In this document: in pieces, positions 9,754 through 16,944 of the stretch
Position numbering within the stretch: position 1 is the first letter of the stretch
Layout: each line of letters opens with the position of its first letter
Assembly: GCF_004004555.2 (NCBI RefSeq)
Contig: NZ_SACP01000019.1
Span: 1 to 64,000, forward strand
Source: Methylobacterium oryzihabitans
Lineage (GTDB): Bacteria > Pseudomonadota > Alphaproteobacteria > Rhizobiales > Beijerinckiaceae
Direction: 5' to 3'
Length of the DNA stretch: 64,000 nt
Notes under the pieces: generated by a model
Told to the model about the DNA's origin: nothing
Database searches by the model: none
Seen by the model: only the letters and a program-made list of their open reading frames with translations
Translations under genes and position numbers: made by a program

Positions 9754-11244
9754 CTACCCCGGCCCGCCCGGGCTCGCATCCCCCGGCACCTCGATGACGG
9801 CCTTGAGCCCGCCGAGGGAGCCGGCGTCGAGCCGCAGGCGGCCGCGGTAGAGGGCGGCGAGGTCGGAGACGATGGAGAGGCCGAGCCCCGAGCCGGGCTT
9901 GGTCTCGTCGAGGCGCTGACCGCGCTTGAGCACCGCGACGCGGGCCTCCGGCGGCAGGCCGGGGCCGTCGTCCTCGACCGTGACGATGAGGTGGGGATAG
10001 TCGCCCTTGCCGATCACCTCGGCCCGGATCGAGACCCGCGAGGCGGCCCATTTCGAGGCGTTGTCGACGAGGTTGCCGATCATCTCCTCGAAATCCTGGC
10101 GCTCGCCGCGGAAGCGCAGGCCCGGGGTGACGTGGGTGTCGTAGGCGAGGTCCTTGTCGCGAAAGATCTTGCCGAAGGTGCGGACCAAGGCGGCGACCAC
10201 CGGCTCGACGTCGGTGAAGGTGCCGAGCGCCCCGGCGAGCGCCGCCGCCCGGGCGCGGTCGAGGTGGTAGTTGACCTGATCGCGCATCACCGCCGCCTGC
10301 TCGCGCACCTTCACCGCCAACTCGCTGTGGGCGTCGCCGGCCGAAGCCTCGTTGACGATGATGCTCAAGGGGGTCTTGAGGGCGTGGGCGAGGTTGCCGA
10401 CCTGGGTGCGGGCGCGTTCCAGGATCTCGCGGTTGGTCTCGAGCAGCAGGTTCACCTCGCCGGCGAGCGGGGCGATGTCGCGCGGGTACTCGCCGGAGAT
10501 GCGGTCGGCCTCGCCGCGGCGGATCGCCCCGAGCGCGGTGCGCAGCTTCAGGAGCGGCGCGAGGCCGAAGCGGATCTGCAGCAGGGTGGTGAGGCCGAGC
10601 GACAGGCCGAGCAGCGAGAAGGTGGTGGTGAGCGCGAAGGTGAAGCGGCGCATGTCCGCCTCGATCTCGTCGGAGGGGCCGGCGACCCGCACGAGGTAGC
10701 GGCCCTCCTCGCCGACGTCGACGCTGCGCTCGATGATCCGCAGCGGCCGCTCGTCCTGGGCCCGGCCGTAGCCCTTGCGGATCTGCCCGGCGCCGGATTC
10801 GCCGACGGCGTCGTCGGGCGGCGGCAGCGGCACCCCGACGAGGGAGCGCGAGGTGCGCAGGTCGCGCGGCCGGGCGTTCGGCCGGCCGACCTGCCAGTAC
10901 CAGCCAGAGAGCGGCAGGTCGAAGCGCGGGTCGCCGAGCGAGCCGAAGGCGCGCGGGTCGGAATCGCCCGGCGAGACGAGGCTGGTGGCGAGGTCGTTGG
11001 CATAGACGATCAGGCGGCTGTCGAAGGCCCGTTCCGTGGTCTCGCGGTAGAGCGTCGAGAGGATCAGCCCGGCGACGAGCAGGATCAGGGCGCTCGACAG
11101 CAGCGCCGAGACCGCGAGGCGGACCGCGATCGAGCGCCGCCGCCACGGCCGCCACCGGCCGCGCCGGGCCGGTTCCGAGCCGAGGACGGTCCCGGCCGGT
11201 TCCGCCCCGGCCGGCGCGGCGTCCGGGCCCGACGCCGCGCTCAC
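9754..11244 (-). CDS. Two-component sensor histidine kinase (PhoQ/FeuQ-like)
   Basis: This 496-residue membrane kinase has an Arg-rich cytosolic leader, a first transmembrane helix (about 40-62), a periplasmic sensor region to about 190, a second helix, then HAMP-like, HisKA and HATPase_c domains. The phosphoacceptor motif LAHALKTPLS lies near residue 287, the N-box in MIGNLVDNASKWA, and the G-boxes in VEDDGPGLP and GSGLGLSIV. Its GTG start (11244) overlaps the TGA of the response regulator as GTGA, so translation is coupled. The set resembles the alphaproteobacterial FeuPQ/PhoPQ-type systems. The stimulus is unknown, but the linked PepSY protein may modulate it. Confidence 0.92.
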   Translation of the reverse strand: MSAASGPDAAPAGAEPAGTVLGSEPARRGRWRPWRRRSIAVRLAVSALLSSALILLVAGLILSTLYRETTERAFDSRLIVYANDLATSLVSPGDSDPRAFGSLGDPRFDLPLSGWYWQVGRPNARPRDLRTSRSLVGVPLPPPDDAVGESGAGQIRKGYGRAQDERPLRIIERSVDVGEEGRYLVRVAGPSDEIEADMRRFTFALTTTFSLLGLSLGLTTLLQIRFGLAPLLKLRTALGAIRRGEADRISGEYPRDIAPLAGEVNLLLETNREILERARTQVGNLAHALKTPLSIIVNEASAGDAHSELAVKVREQAAVMRDQVNYHLDRARAAALAGALGTFTDVEPVVAALVRTFGKIFRDKDLAYDTHVTPGLRFRGERQDFEEMIGNLVDNASKWAASRVSIRAEVIGKGDYPHLIVTVEDDGPGLPPEARVAVLKRGQRLDETKPGSGLGLSIVSDLAALYRGRLRLDAGSLGGLKAVIEVPGDASPGGPG

Positions 11245-11918
11245 GCCTGCGGCCCGGGCCCGTTCGGATCGACGAGGTAGCCGAGGCCGCGCACGGTCTG
11301 GATCAGGTCGACGGCGAGCTTCTTGCGCAGGCGGCCGACGAACACCTCGATGGTGTTGGAATCGCGGTCGAAGTCCTGGTCGTAGAGGTGCTCGGTCAGC
11401 TCGGCCCGCGAGACGACGCGGCCGGCATGGTGCATGAGGTAGGACAGCAGCCGGTACTCGTGCGAGGTCAGCTTGACCGGGCTGCCGTCGACGAAGACCC
11501 GGCCCGAGCGGGTGTCGAGCACCACCGGCCCGGCGCTGATCTGGCTCGACGCGTGCCCGGCCGCCCGGCGCAGCAGCGCCCGCACCCGGGCGAGCAGCTC
11601 CTCCATGTGGAACGGCTTGGTGACGTAGTCGTCGGCCCCGGCGTCGAAGCCGTTGACCTTGTCGCTCCAGCGGTCGCGGGCGGTGAGGATGATGACCGGG
11701 GTCTTCACCTGCGCCCGGCGCCAGCCCGACAGCACCGAGACGCCGTCGGCCTTCGGCAAGCCCATGTCGAGGATGATGCAGTCGTAGGGCTCGGTCTCGC
11801 CGAGGAACGCGCCCTCCTCGCCGTCGAACGCCTTGTCGACGGCGTAGCCGGCCTGTTCCAGGGCGACGACCACCTGCCGGTTGAGATCCCGGTCATCCTC
11901 GACGACGAGCAGACGCAC
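11241..11918 (-). CDS. OmpR/PhoP-family response regulator
   Basis: This is a 225-residue regulator. The receiver (1-115) has EDD at 7-9, phosphoacceptor Asp51 and the conserved Lys in VTKPF. The winged-helix DNA-binding domain (about 130-220) contains LTSHEYRLLSYL and TIEVFVGRLRKKL. The start is GTG 11918, set by an AAGGAGA Shine-Dalgarno about ten bases upstream. It is transcribed ahead of its kinase and behind the PepSY gene. Winged-helix OmpR-type proteins bind direct repeats with about 11-bp spacing, and such a repeat lies upstream of the PepSY gene (12371-12391). Confidence 0.93.
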   Translation of the reverse strand: MRLLVVEDDRDLNRQVVVALEQAGYAVDKAFDGEEGAFLGETEPYDCIILDMGLPKADGVSVLSGWRRAQVKTPVIILTARDRWSDKVNGFDAGADDYVTKPFHMEELLARVRALLRRAAGHASSQISAGPVVLDTRSGRVFVDGSPVKLTSHEYRLLSYLMHHAGRVVSRAELTEHLYDQDFDRDSNTIEVFVGRLRKKLAVDLIQTVRGLGYLVDPNGPGPQA

Positions 11919-11959
11919 GGCGAGATGTCTCCTTGCGATCCGGGCCACGGCCCGAAACC

Positions 11960-12358
11960 CTACCACAGACCAGCGACCTTGCCCGACCGGGCATCGACCA
12001 CGACGTGCACGAACTGTCCGTCCCGGCGCAAGGCGGTCATCATGTAGACCAGCGCTTCGTCCTTCTGGCACAGGCTCGCCCGCACGATCTCGGCCCGCGG
12101 CACCGCCGCCTGCGCCGCCCGGATCGCCGCGACCGGCGCGACCACCCGCTTGTCGGCCACCGCCTCGCGCAGGTCGCCCGGCGACAGGCAGTTCTGCGCC
12201 GCCTGGGGCGCGGCCCCCTGCGCCGTCTGCACCGGCGGGTCCTTGAGCGTCGCGGTCTCGGACGCGTCCTGCGCCGACGCGTACCAGCCCGCGGCGCCGA
12301 GGGCGCCGGCGAGGCCGAGAAGCGGGGCGAGAACGGTCTGACGCATGCCGGGAACCAT
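11960..12358 (-). CDS. Exported PepSY-like protein, two-component partner
   Basis: This 132-residue protein has an N-terminal hydrophobic signal (MRQTVLAPLLGLAGALGAAG) and a C-terminal PepSY-like half ending VVVDARSGKVAGLW. Cys residues at the start of the mature domain and in SLCQ may pair. Small exported PepSY proteins are often encoded with OmpR-type two-component systems and can act as periplasmic modulators of the kinase. FeuN, a small periplasmic inhibitor of FeuQ in rhizobia, is a functional parallel but not a proven homologue. Starts at 12358 and 12346 are both possible, and neither has a clear ribosome site. Confidence 0.75.
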   Translation of the reverse strand: MVPGMRQTVLAPLLGLAGALGAAGWYASAQDASETATLKDPPVQTAQGAAPQAAQNCLSPGDLREAVADKRVVAPVAAIRAAQAAVPRAEIVRASLCQKDEALVYMMTALRRDGQFVHVVVDARSGKVAGLW

Positions 12359-12370
12359 CGGGGGAGGGCA

Positions 12371-12391
12371 CTGAATGCGGCCTGAATGCGG
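12371..12391 (-). promoter_or_regulatory. Direct repeat, candidate response-regulator box
   Basis: CTGAATGCGG occurs twice, at 12371-12380 and 12382-12391, exactly 11 bases apart and 13 bases upstream of the PepSY gene start. The period matches one DNA turn, as in PhoP-type boxes bound by OmpR-family dimers. It may autoregulate the PepSY/regulator/kinase operon. It lies close to the start codon, so repression or a leaderless-type promoter is also possible. Confidence 0.45.
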
Positions 12392-12495
12392 GCCGCCGCG
12401 GGATCAAGCGCCAAGGTTCCGGAAAGGTTGCCAGGGCAGGCTGCATCCGGAGCCGCACGCGCCCGGTCCGAGCGCCGTTCCAGACGAGGTCATCC

Positions 12496-12663
12496 GTGAG
12501 CCACGACGCCAAGGCCGCCCCCCGCCCGACCCAGCCCCATGCCGCGGCCGGCGAGCCGACGCGGCCGCCCGTGGTCGCCTACAACCCGTATTTTCCGCCG
12601 CGTCCGGCCCCGCTGCCGGCCCGGACCGGGGAGGTCCGCGCCGTCCGCTGGCCCCGCGACTGA
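12496..12663 (+). CDS. Possible small Pro-rich protein
   Basis: A GTG-started frame of 55 codons is preceded by GAGGT at a good distance. It encodes a Pro/Ala/Arg-rich peptide with the central element VAYNPYFPPRP and ends in VRWPRD. No domain or membrane segment is seen. It sits between the divergent PepSY gene and the secreted 94-residue protein. Coding potential is plausible from the ribosome site and reading frame, but GC-rich DNA throws up such frames often. Confidence 0.35.
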   Translation: MSHDAKAAPRPTQPHAAAGEPTRPPVVAYNPYFPPRPAPLPARTGEVRAVRWPRD

Positions 12664-12770
12664 CCGGAGCGGCGTAACGCCCGGTTAACCCTGCGGGCCG
12701 AGCCTGGATCCGCCACGCGCCCCGCGATTCGGCCGGCCGGAGCGGGGGCCGCAGCAGGGAGCCCGCGCCC

Positions 12771-13055
12771 GTGCCGTCCGTCCCGTTCCGCCCGCTCGCC
12801 GCCGCGGTGCTCGGTACCCTGCTCGCCGTCCCGCCCGCCGGCGCGCAGGAGGCGCAGGCGCCGCTGACGATCCGCGTCCGCCCCCTCGGCACCGCGGCGT
12901 TCGACGGGACGATCGATCCCGACGCCGCACTCGCCGCCCGCGCGGCGTTCGAGGCCCGGGTCACCGCGCGGGCCAACCGTGCCATCGCGTCGGTCTGCAC
13001 CGGCTGCCTTGCCCCGGCGGGCCTGATCGAGGATTTTCTCGCCCGCGCGCCGTGA
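12771..13055 (+). CDS. Small exported hypothetical protein
   Basis: This 94-residue protein starts at GTG 12771, preceded by a GGGAG. A signal peptide (LAAAVLGTLLAVPPAGAQE) directs export. The mature part is acidic then Ala-rich, with a CTGC pair near the C-terminus that could form a disulfide or bind a metal. No family is recognised. It lies 28 bases upstream of a secreted trypsin-like protease in the same direction, so co-transcription is likely. A role linked to that protease is only an inference. Confidence 0.65.
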   Translation: MPSVPFRPLAAAVLGTLLAVPPAGAQEAQAPLTIRVRPLGTAAFDGTIDPDAALAARAAFEARVTARANRAIASVCTGCLAPAGLIEDFLARAP

Positions 13056-13083
13056 TCCGGCCGCGCGGGGAGGGTCCGAACCG

Positions 13084-13815
13084 ATGCGGTGTCTCTGGGC
13101 GGCCATGGGCCTGCTCGCCTCCGGCCTGCCGGCGCTCGCGGTCTCGGGCGGCGGGCCGGCGCCGGACGACCCCCTGGCCCGGTCGAGCGTGATGGTGCTG
13201 TCCTCCCGCGGCGGGGTGTGCTCGGGCGTCGTGGTCGGGCCCGACGCGGTGCTGACGGCTGGCCATTGCGCCGCGCCGGGCGCCGAGCACCGGGTGCATT
13301 TTCGCGACGAGGCCGGCGGCCCGGTGCTGGTGCCGCTCGCCGCCGCCGCGGTCCATCCCGGCTACGATGCCGGCGCCGTGGCCGCCCGGCGGCGCTCGAT
13401 CGACCTCGCGCTCCTGCGCACCGCGACGCCGCTGCCGCCGCGCTTCTCCGCCGCGACCCTCGCGGATTCCGCGCCCGGTGCCGGGACCGAGACCCGGCTG
13501 GGGGGCTACGGCGTCGCGGCGCCCGGCGACGCCCGCAGCAGCGGCACGTTCCGCACCCTGCCCCTGCTGGTGGTCGAGCCCTACGGACCGAGCCGGATCC
13601 TGCTCTGGCTCAAGGGCGCGCGGCCCGCCGAGGGGGCCTGCACCGGCGATTCCGGCGGCCCGATCGCCCGCGACGGCCGCGTCGTCGCGGTGACGACCTG
13701 GGCCAGCGGCCGCGGCGGCTGCGGCGGCACCACCCAGGGCGTGCTCGTCGGCCCGCAGCGGGCCTGGATCGACCGCACGTTGGCAGGCTGGGGCGCGGCG
13801 GCGCGCTGGGAGTGA
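13084..13815 (+). CDS. Secreted trypsin-like serine protease (S1)
   Basis: This 243-residue S1 peptidase has a signal peptide (about 1-21). The catalytic triad is visible: His about 61 in LTAGHCAA, Asp about 107 in SIDLALLRT and Ser about 189 in CTGDSGGPIA. Cys pairs around the His and Ser sites suggest disulfides in the periplasm or outside the cell. A GGGAGG ribosome site precedes ATG 13084. A second, related protease follows after 95 bases, so the pair looks like a tandem duplication that has diverged. The substrate is unknown. Confidence 0.9.
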   Translation: MRCLWAAMGLLASGLPALAVSGGGPAPDDPLARSSVMVLSSRGGVCSGVVVGPDAVLTAGHCAAPGAEHRVHFRDEAGGPVLVPLAAAAVHPGYDAGAVAARRRSIDLALLRTATPLPPRFSAATLADSAPGAGTETRLGGYGVAAPGDARSSGTFRTLPLLVVEPYGPSRILLWLKGARPAEGACTGDSGGPIARDGRVVAVTTWASGRGGCGGTTQGVLVGPQRAWIDRTLAGWGAAARWE

Positions 13816-13910
13816 ACTGCACACCAAACCGGGACCGCGCGGTGCGGAACTCTCCGCCCGGTGCGAGACTTCACTTGTCGAGCGTGGCCGCACGCTTCTA
13901 GGTTCGAGAC

Positions 13911-14777
13911 ATGCGCTCCCTGCTCTCCCTCCGCCGCTCCGCCCTCGCCGTCCTGGCGGCCGTTCCCCTCGCCGGCTGGTCCGCCGGGGCCGGGGCGGTG
14001 GTCCAGGGCGCCGTCTCCCGCGACCCTGACGGGCTGCGCGGCTCCGTCGTGCGGATCGAGAGCACCACCGGCGAGATGTGCTCCGGCTCGCTCATCAGCC
14101 CGGACCTCGTCCTCACCGCCGCCCATTGCGTCATGCATCAGGCCGGCTACTGGGTGGTCGCGACCGACCGCGGCTTCCGGCCGCGCCGCCTGCGCGCCGT
14201 CGCGGCGGCGATGCATCCCGACTTCGTGCCCGGCACCACGCCCGAGACCCAGCCCGGCATCGACCTCGCTCTCCTCAAGCTCAGCGAGCCGCTGGGCGGG
14301 GACTTCACCCCCCTCGACCTGCGCGGCGGCGAGATCTCGCCCGGCGACCCGGTCGAGATCGCCGGCTACGGCGTGGTCGCGGAGAACCGCCGCAGCACCG
14401 CCCGGGTGCTGCGCGAGGCGCGCCTCGTCTCCCTCGGCGAGCTGCAGGTCGCCAACACCGTGACGGTGGTCGCCGACCGGCGCGGCCGGGCCGAGACCGC
14501 CGGGGCGGGGGCCTGCCTCGGCGATTCCGGCGGGCCGATCCTGCGCGGGGGGCCGGGCGGCTACCAGCTCATCGGGGTGGTGAGCTGGTCGAGCGGCGCC
14601 GCCCAGCAGGGCCGGGTCCGCACCGCCTGCGGCGGCTTCACCGCCGTCACCCCGACGGCGCAGCACGCGAGCTGGATCGCCGCCCGCGCCGCCGACCTGT
14701 CGCGCTACATCCCCGGCGAGGGGGCTGCCCGCGGCCGCGCCCGCGCCAACCCGGCCGACTGGACCGGCATCCGCTGA
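13911..14777 (+). CDS. Secreted trypsin-like serine protease (S1), paralogue
   Basis: This 288-residue S1 peptidase has an N-terminal signal (about 1-28). The triad is His about 72 (LTAAHCVMH), Asp about 118 (GIDLALLKL) and Ser about 206 (CLGDSGGPIL). It shares the same plan as the protease just upstream but is longer, with a C-terminal Arg/Ala-rich tail after the protease domain. Two adjacent secreted proteases with intact triads suggest extracellular or periplasmic protein processing. No inhibitor or dedicated secretion genes are seen beside them. Confidence 0.9.
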   Translation: MRSLLSLRRSALAVLAAVPLAGWSAGAGAVVQGAVSRDPDGLRGSVVRIESTTGEMCSGSLISPDLVLTAAHCVMHQAGYWVVATDRGFRPRRLRAVAAAMHPDFVPGTTPETQPGIDLALLKLSEPLGGDFTPLDLRGGEISPGDPVEIAGYGVVAENRRSTARVLREARLVSLGELQVANTVTVVADRRGRAETAGAGACLGDSGGPILRGGPGGYQLIGVVSWSSGAAQQGRVRTACGGFTAVTPTAQHASWIAARAADLSRYIPGEGAARGRARANPADWTGIR

Positions 14778-14845
14778 TCGCGCCACGAGCTTGACGGTTC
14801 GCGCGGGCGGCTCCTATCGAGGGGTCTCACGCCCTGGAGCCGTCG

Positions 14846-15235
14846 ATGAGCCCGATCCTGATCACCGTCGCCCGCATCCTCGTCGTGGTGCTGTTCGTCG
14901 TCTCCGGCGCCGGCAAGGTGATGAACCCGGGCGGCGTGGGCGCGGCGGTCGCCGGCAAGGGCCTGCCCTACCCGCAGGTCCTCGCGTACCTCGCCATCGC
15001 GGCCGAACTCGGCCTCGGCCTGCTCATCGCCCTCGGCTTCTACGCCCGGGCGGCCGCCCTGCTGCTGGCGGTGTTCACCGCCGCCACCATCGTGCTGTTC
15101 CACGACTTCTGGCACATGACCGGCGACGCCCTGCGCCAGAACCAGATCCACGCGATGAAGAACCTGTCGATCATCGGCGGCCTCCTGATGATCTGCGCCG
15201 CCGGGCCCGGCCGCCTCGCGATCAACCAGCGCTGA
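14846..15235 (+). CDS. DoxX family membrane protein
   Basis: This 129-residue inner-membrane protein has four hydrophobic helices. It begins with a DoxX-type segment (ARILVVVLFVVSGAGKVMNP) and includes YLAIAAELGLGLLIALGFYARAAA and FHDFWHMTGDALRQNQ, as in the DoxX/YphA group. Members are membrane proteins of poorly defined redox or stress role. GGAG precedes ATG 14846. It stands alone between the protease pair and the PAS protein. Confidence 0.9.
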   Translation: MSPILITVARILVVVLFVVSGAGKVMNPGGVGAAVAGKGLPYPQVLAYLAIAAELGLGLLIALGFYARAAALLLAVFTAATIVLFHDFWHMTGDALRQNQIHAMKNLSIIGGLLMICAAGPGRLAINQR

Positions 15236-15334
15236 CGCAGGTGGACCCCGAGGTGGACGCCGGGGCGGAACGGCGGTAGGGCGGGAACGTTGAACGGCCT
15301 CCTGGGTCTCGAAGGGCAACGAAGGGTCGGCAGC

Positions 15335-16372
15335 ATGGCCGCGGATGCAGCAGCGCCGGACGACAGCGGCACTCCCGGGCTGAGCGGCGAGGCGTTCCGC
15401 CGCTTCGCCGAGGGCGCCGGCCTGCTGATCTGGCACGCCGACACCGCCGCGCGCTGCCTCTACGTCAATCCCGCCTGGAGCCGCTTCCGCGGGCGCGCGG
15501 CCGCCGAGGAGGCCGATTCCGGCTGGCTCGACGGCCTGCATCCCGACGACCGCCCGGGCCACGCCGCCGCGATGGCGGCGGCCGGGACGAGCCGCGACCC
15601 GTTCACGGTCGAGTTCCGCCTGCGGCGCCACGACGGCTGCTACCGCTGGGTCCATTGCCACGCCCAGCCGCTGGTCGAGGCCGGGGAGGTGAAGGGCTAT
15701 TTCGGCGCCTGCTTCGACATCTCGGAGCGCAAGGCCGCCGAGGAGCACGCCGCCCTGGCGCTGGCCGAGAAGGAGACCCTGCTCGCCGAGGTCTATCACC
15801 GGGTCCGCAACAACCTGCAGGTGATGGTGAGCCTGATCGGTCTCTACGGCCGTGCCGCCCACGAGGCGTGCCGCCCGGCCTTCGAGGCCCTGGGCCAGCG
15901 GGTGCGGGCGATCGCGCTGGTGCAGCAGCACCTGCACGAGGCGCCGCACATCGCCAGCATCGACCTCGCCGAGTATCTCGACCGCCTCGGCCACGGCCTC
16001 GCGCAACTGCGCCGCACCGGCCGGATCAACATCAAGGTCGTGGTCGGGCGCAGCGCCCTGCTGCCGCCGCGCACGGCCAACGCGCTGGGCATGATCATGG
16101 CCGAGATCGTCGCGGAATGCCTCGACGCCACCGCCGAGAGCGTCGCCTGCGCGATCACGGTGACCATCCCGGCTGACGCGGACCCGGTGCGGGTGCTGAT
16201 CGTCTCCAGCGGCGGCACCGGGCAGGCGGCCCCGGCCTCGGTGCCGCGCCTCGGCCCCCGGCTGATCGCCGCCTACGCCGCCCAGGCCGAGATCACCGCC
16301 ACCGGTCAGGCCACCGCCGAGGCGCCGCTGGAACTGACCCTGCCGGCCGACACCACCCTGCGGGCGCCCTGA
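15335..16372 (+). CDS. PAS/HisKA_2 histidine kinase-like protein with degenerate ATPase
   Basis: This is a soluble 345-residue protein. A PAS domain (about 20-135) ends YFGACFDISERK. It is followed by a HisKA_2/HWE dimerisation helix with YHRVRNNLQVMVSL, phosphoacceptor candidate His155. The C-terminal part aligns with HATPase_c, but the key residues are lost. The N-box, normally ending NELVxNA, reads AEIVAECLDA. The G1 box DxGxG reads VSSGGTG, and the GLGL region is LGPRL. ATP binding is therefore doubtful, and it may work as a phosphotransferase or pseudokinase. ATG 15335 has AAGGG upstream. A TTG at 15290 is a longer, weaker alternative. Confidence 0.82.
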   Translation: MAADAAAPDDSGTPGLSGEAFRRFAEGAGLLIWHADTAARCLYVNPAWSRFRGRAAAEEADSGWLDGLHPDDRPGHAAAMAAAGTSRDPFTVEFRLRRHDGCYRWVHCHAQPLVEAGEVKGYFGACFDISERKAAEEHAALALAEKETLLAEVYHRVRNNLQVMVSLIGLYGRAAHEACRPAFEALGQRVRAIALVQQHLHEAPHIASIDLAEYLDRLGHGLAQLRRTGRINIKVVVGRSALLPPRTANALGMIMAEIVAECLDATAESVACAITVTIPADADPVRVLIVSSGGTGQAAPASVPRLGPRLIAAYAAQAEITATGQATAEAPLELTLPADTTLRAP

Positions 16373-16448
16373 GCCCGGCTGGCCGGCGGCGGCGCCGCCA
16401 CCTATATCCTGGCCATCCCACCGATTCTTCGCGCCGCCAGGGTCATCC

Positions 16449-16877
16449 ATGCTGCCGCCCATCGACGAGATCGTGTCGAACTTCGAGTTCCTGGACGAGT
16501 GGGACGACCGCCACCAGTACCTCATGGAACTGGGCCGCAAGCTGCCGCCGATGCCCGAGGAGGCTCACAGCGAGGCCAACCGCGTCCGCGGCTGCGCCAG
16601 CCAGGTCTGGCTGGAGACGCGGGTCGACCGCTCCGGCCCCGAGCCGCGGCTGAACTTCCTCGGCGACAGCGACGCCCACATCACCAAGGGCGTGGTGGCG
16701 GTGCTGATCGCGTTCTTCGACGGCCGCACCGCCCGCGACGCCCGGGAGGCCGACGCCCTCGCCCTGTTCCGCCGCCTCGGCCTGTCCGAGCACCTCACCG
16801 CCCAGCGCTCCAACGGCGCCCGGGCGATGATGGAGCGGATCCGGGCCGATGCCGAGCGGGTGGCGGTGGCGGCCTGA
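16449..16877 (+). CDS. sufE: SufE family sulfur-transfer protein
   Basis: This 142-residue cytoplasmic protein receives sulfane sulfur from the cysteine desulfurase SufS and passes it to the SufBCD scaffold for Fe-S cluster assembly. The active-site Cys49 is in NRVRGCASQVWL, the family hallmark. The opening region with FEFLDEWDDRHQYLMELGRKLP and the late HLTAQRSNGARAM are also typical. The gene stands apart from any suf operon in this window. The following S9 peptidase starts 67 bases later and is unlikely to be functionally linked. Confidence 0.94.
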   Translation: MLPPIDEIVSNFEFLDEWDDRHQYLMELGRKLPPMPEEAHSEANRVRGCASQVWLETRVDRSGPEPRLNFLGDSDAHITKGVVAVLIAFFDGRTARDAREADALALFRRLGLSEHLTAQRSNGARAMMERIRADAERVAVAA

Positions 16878-16944
16878 CCTCCCCTTGCCGCGGGCCCGGG
16901 CGCGCGGCACATGGCACGGGATCGACGCTCGCCCGGTTGCCCGC

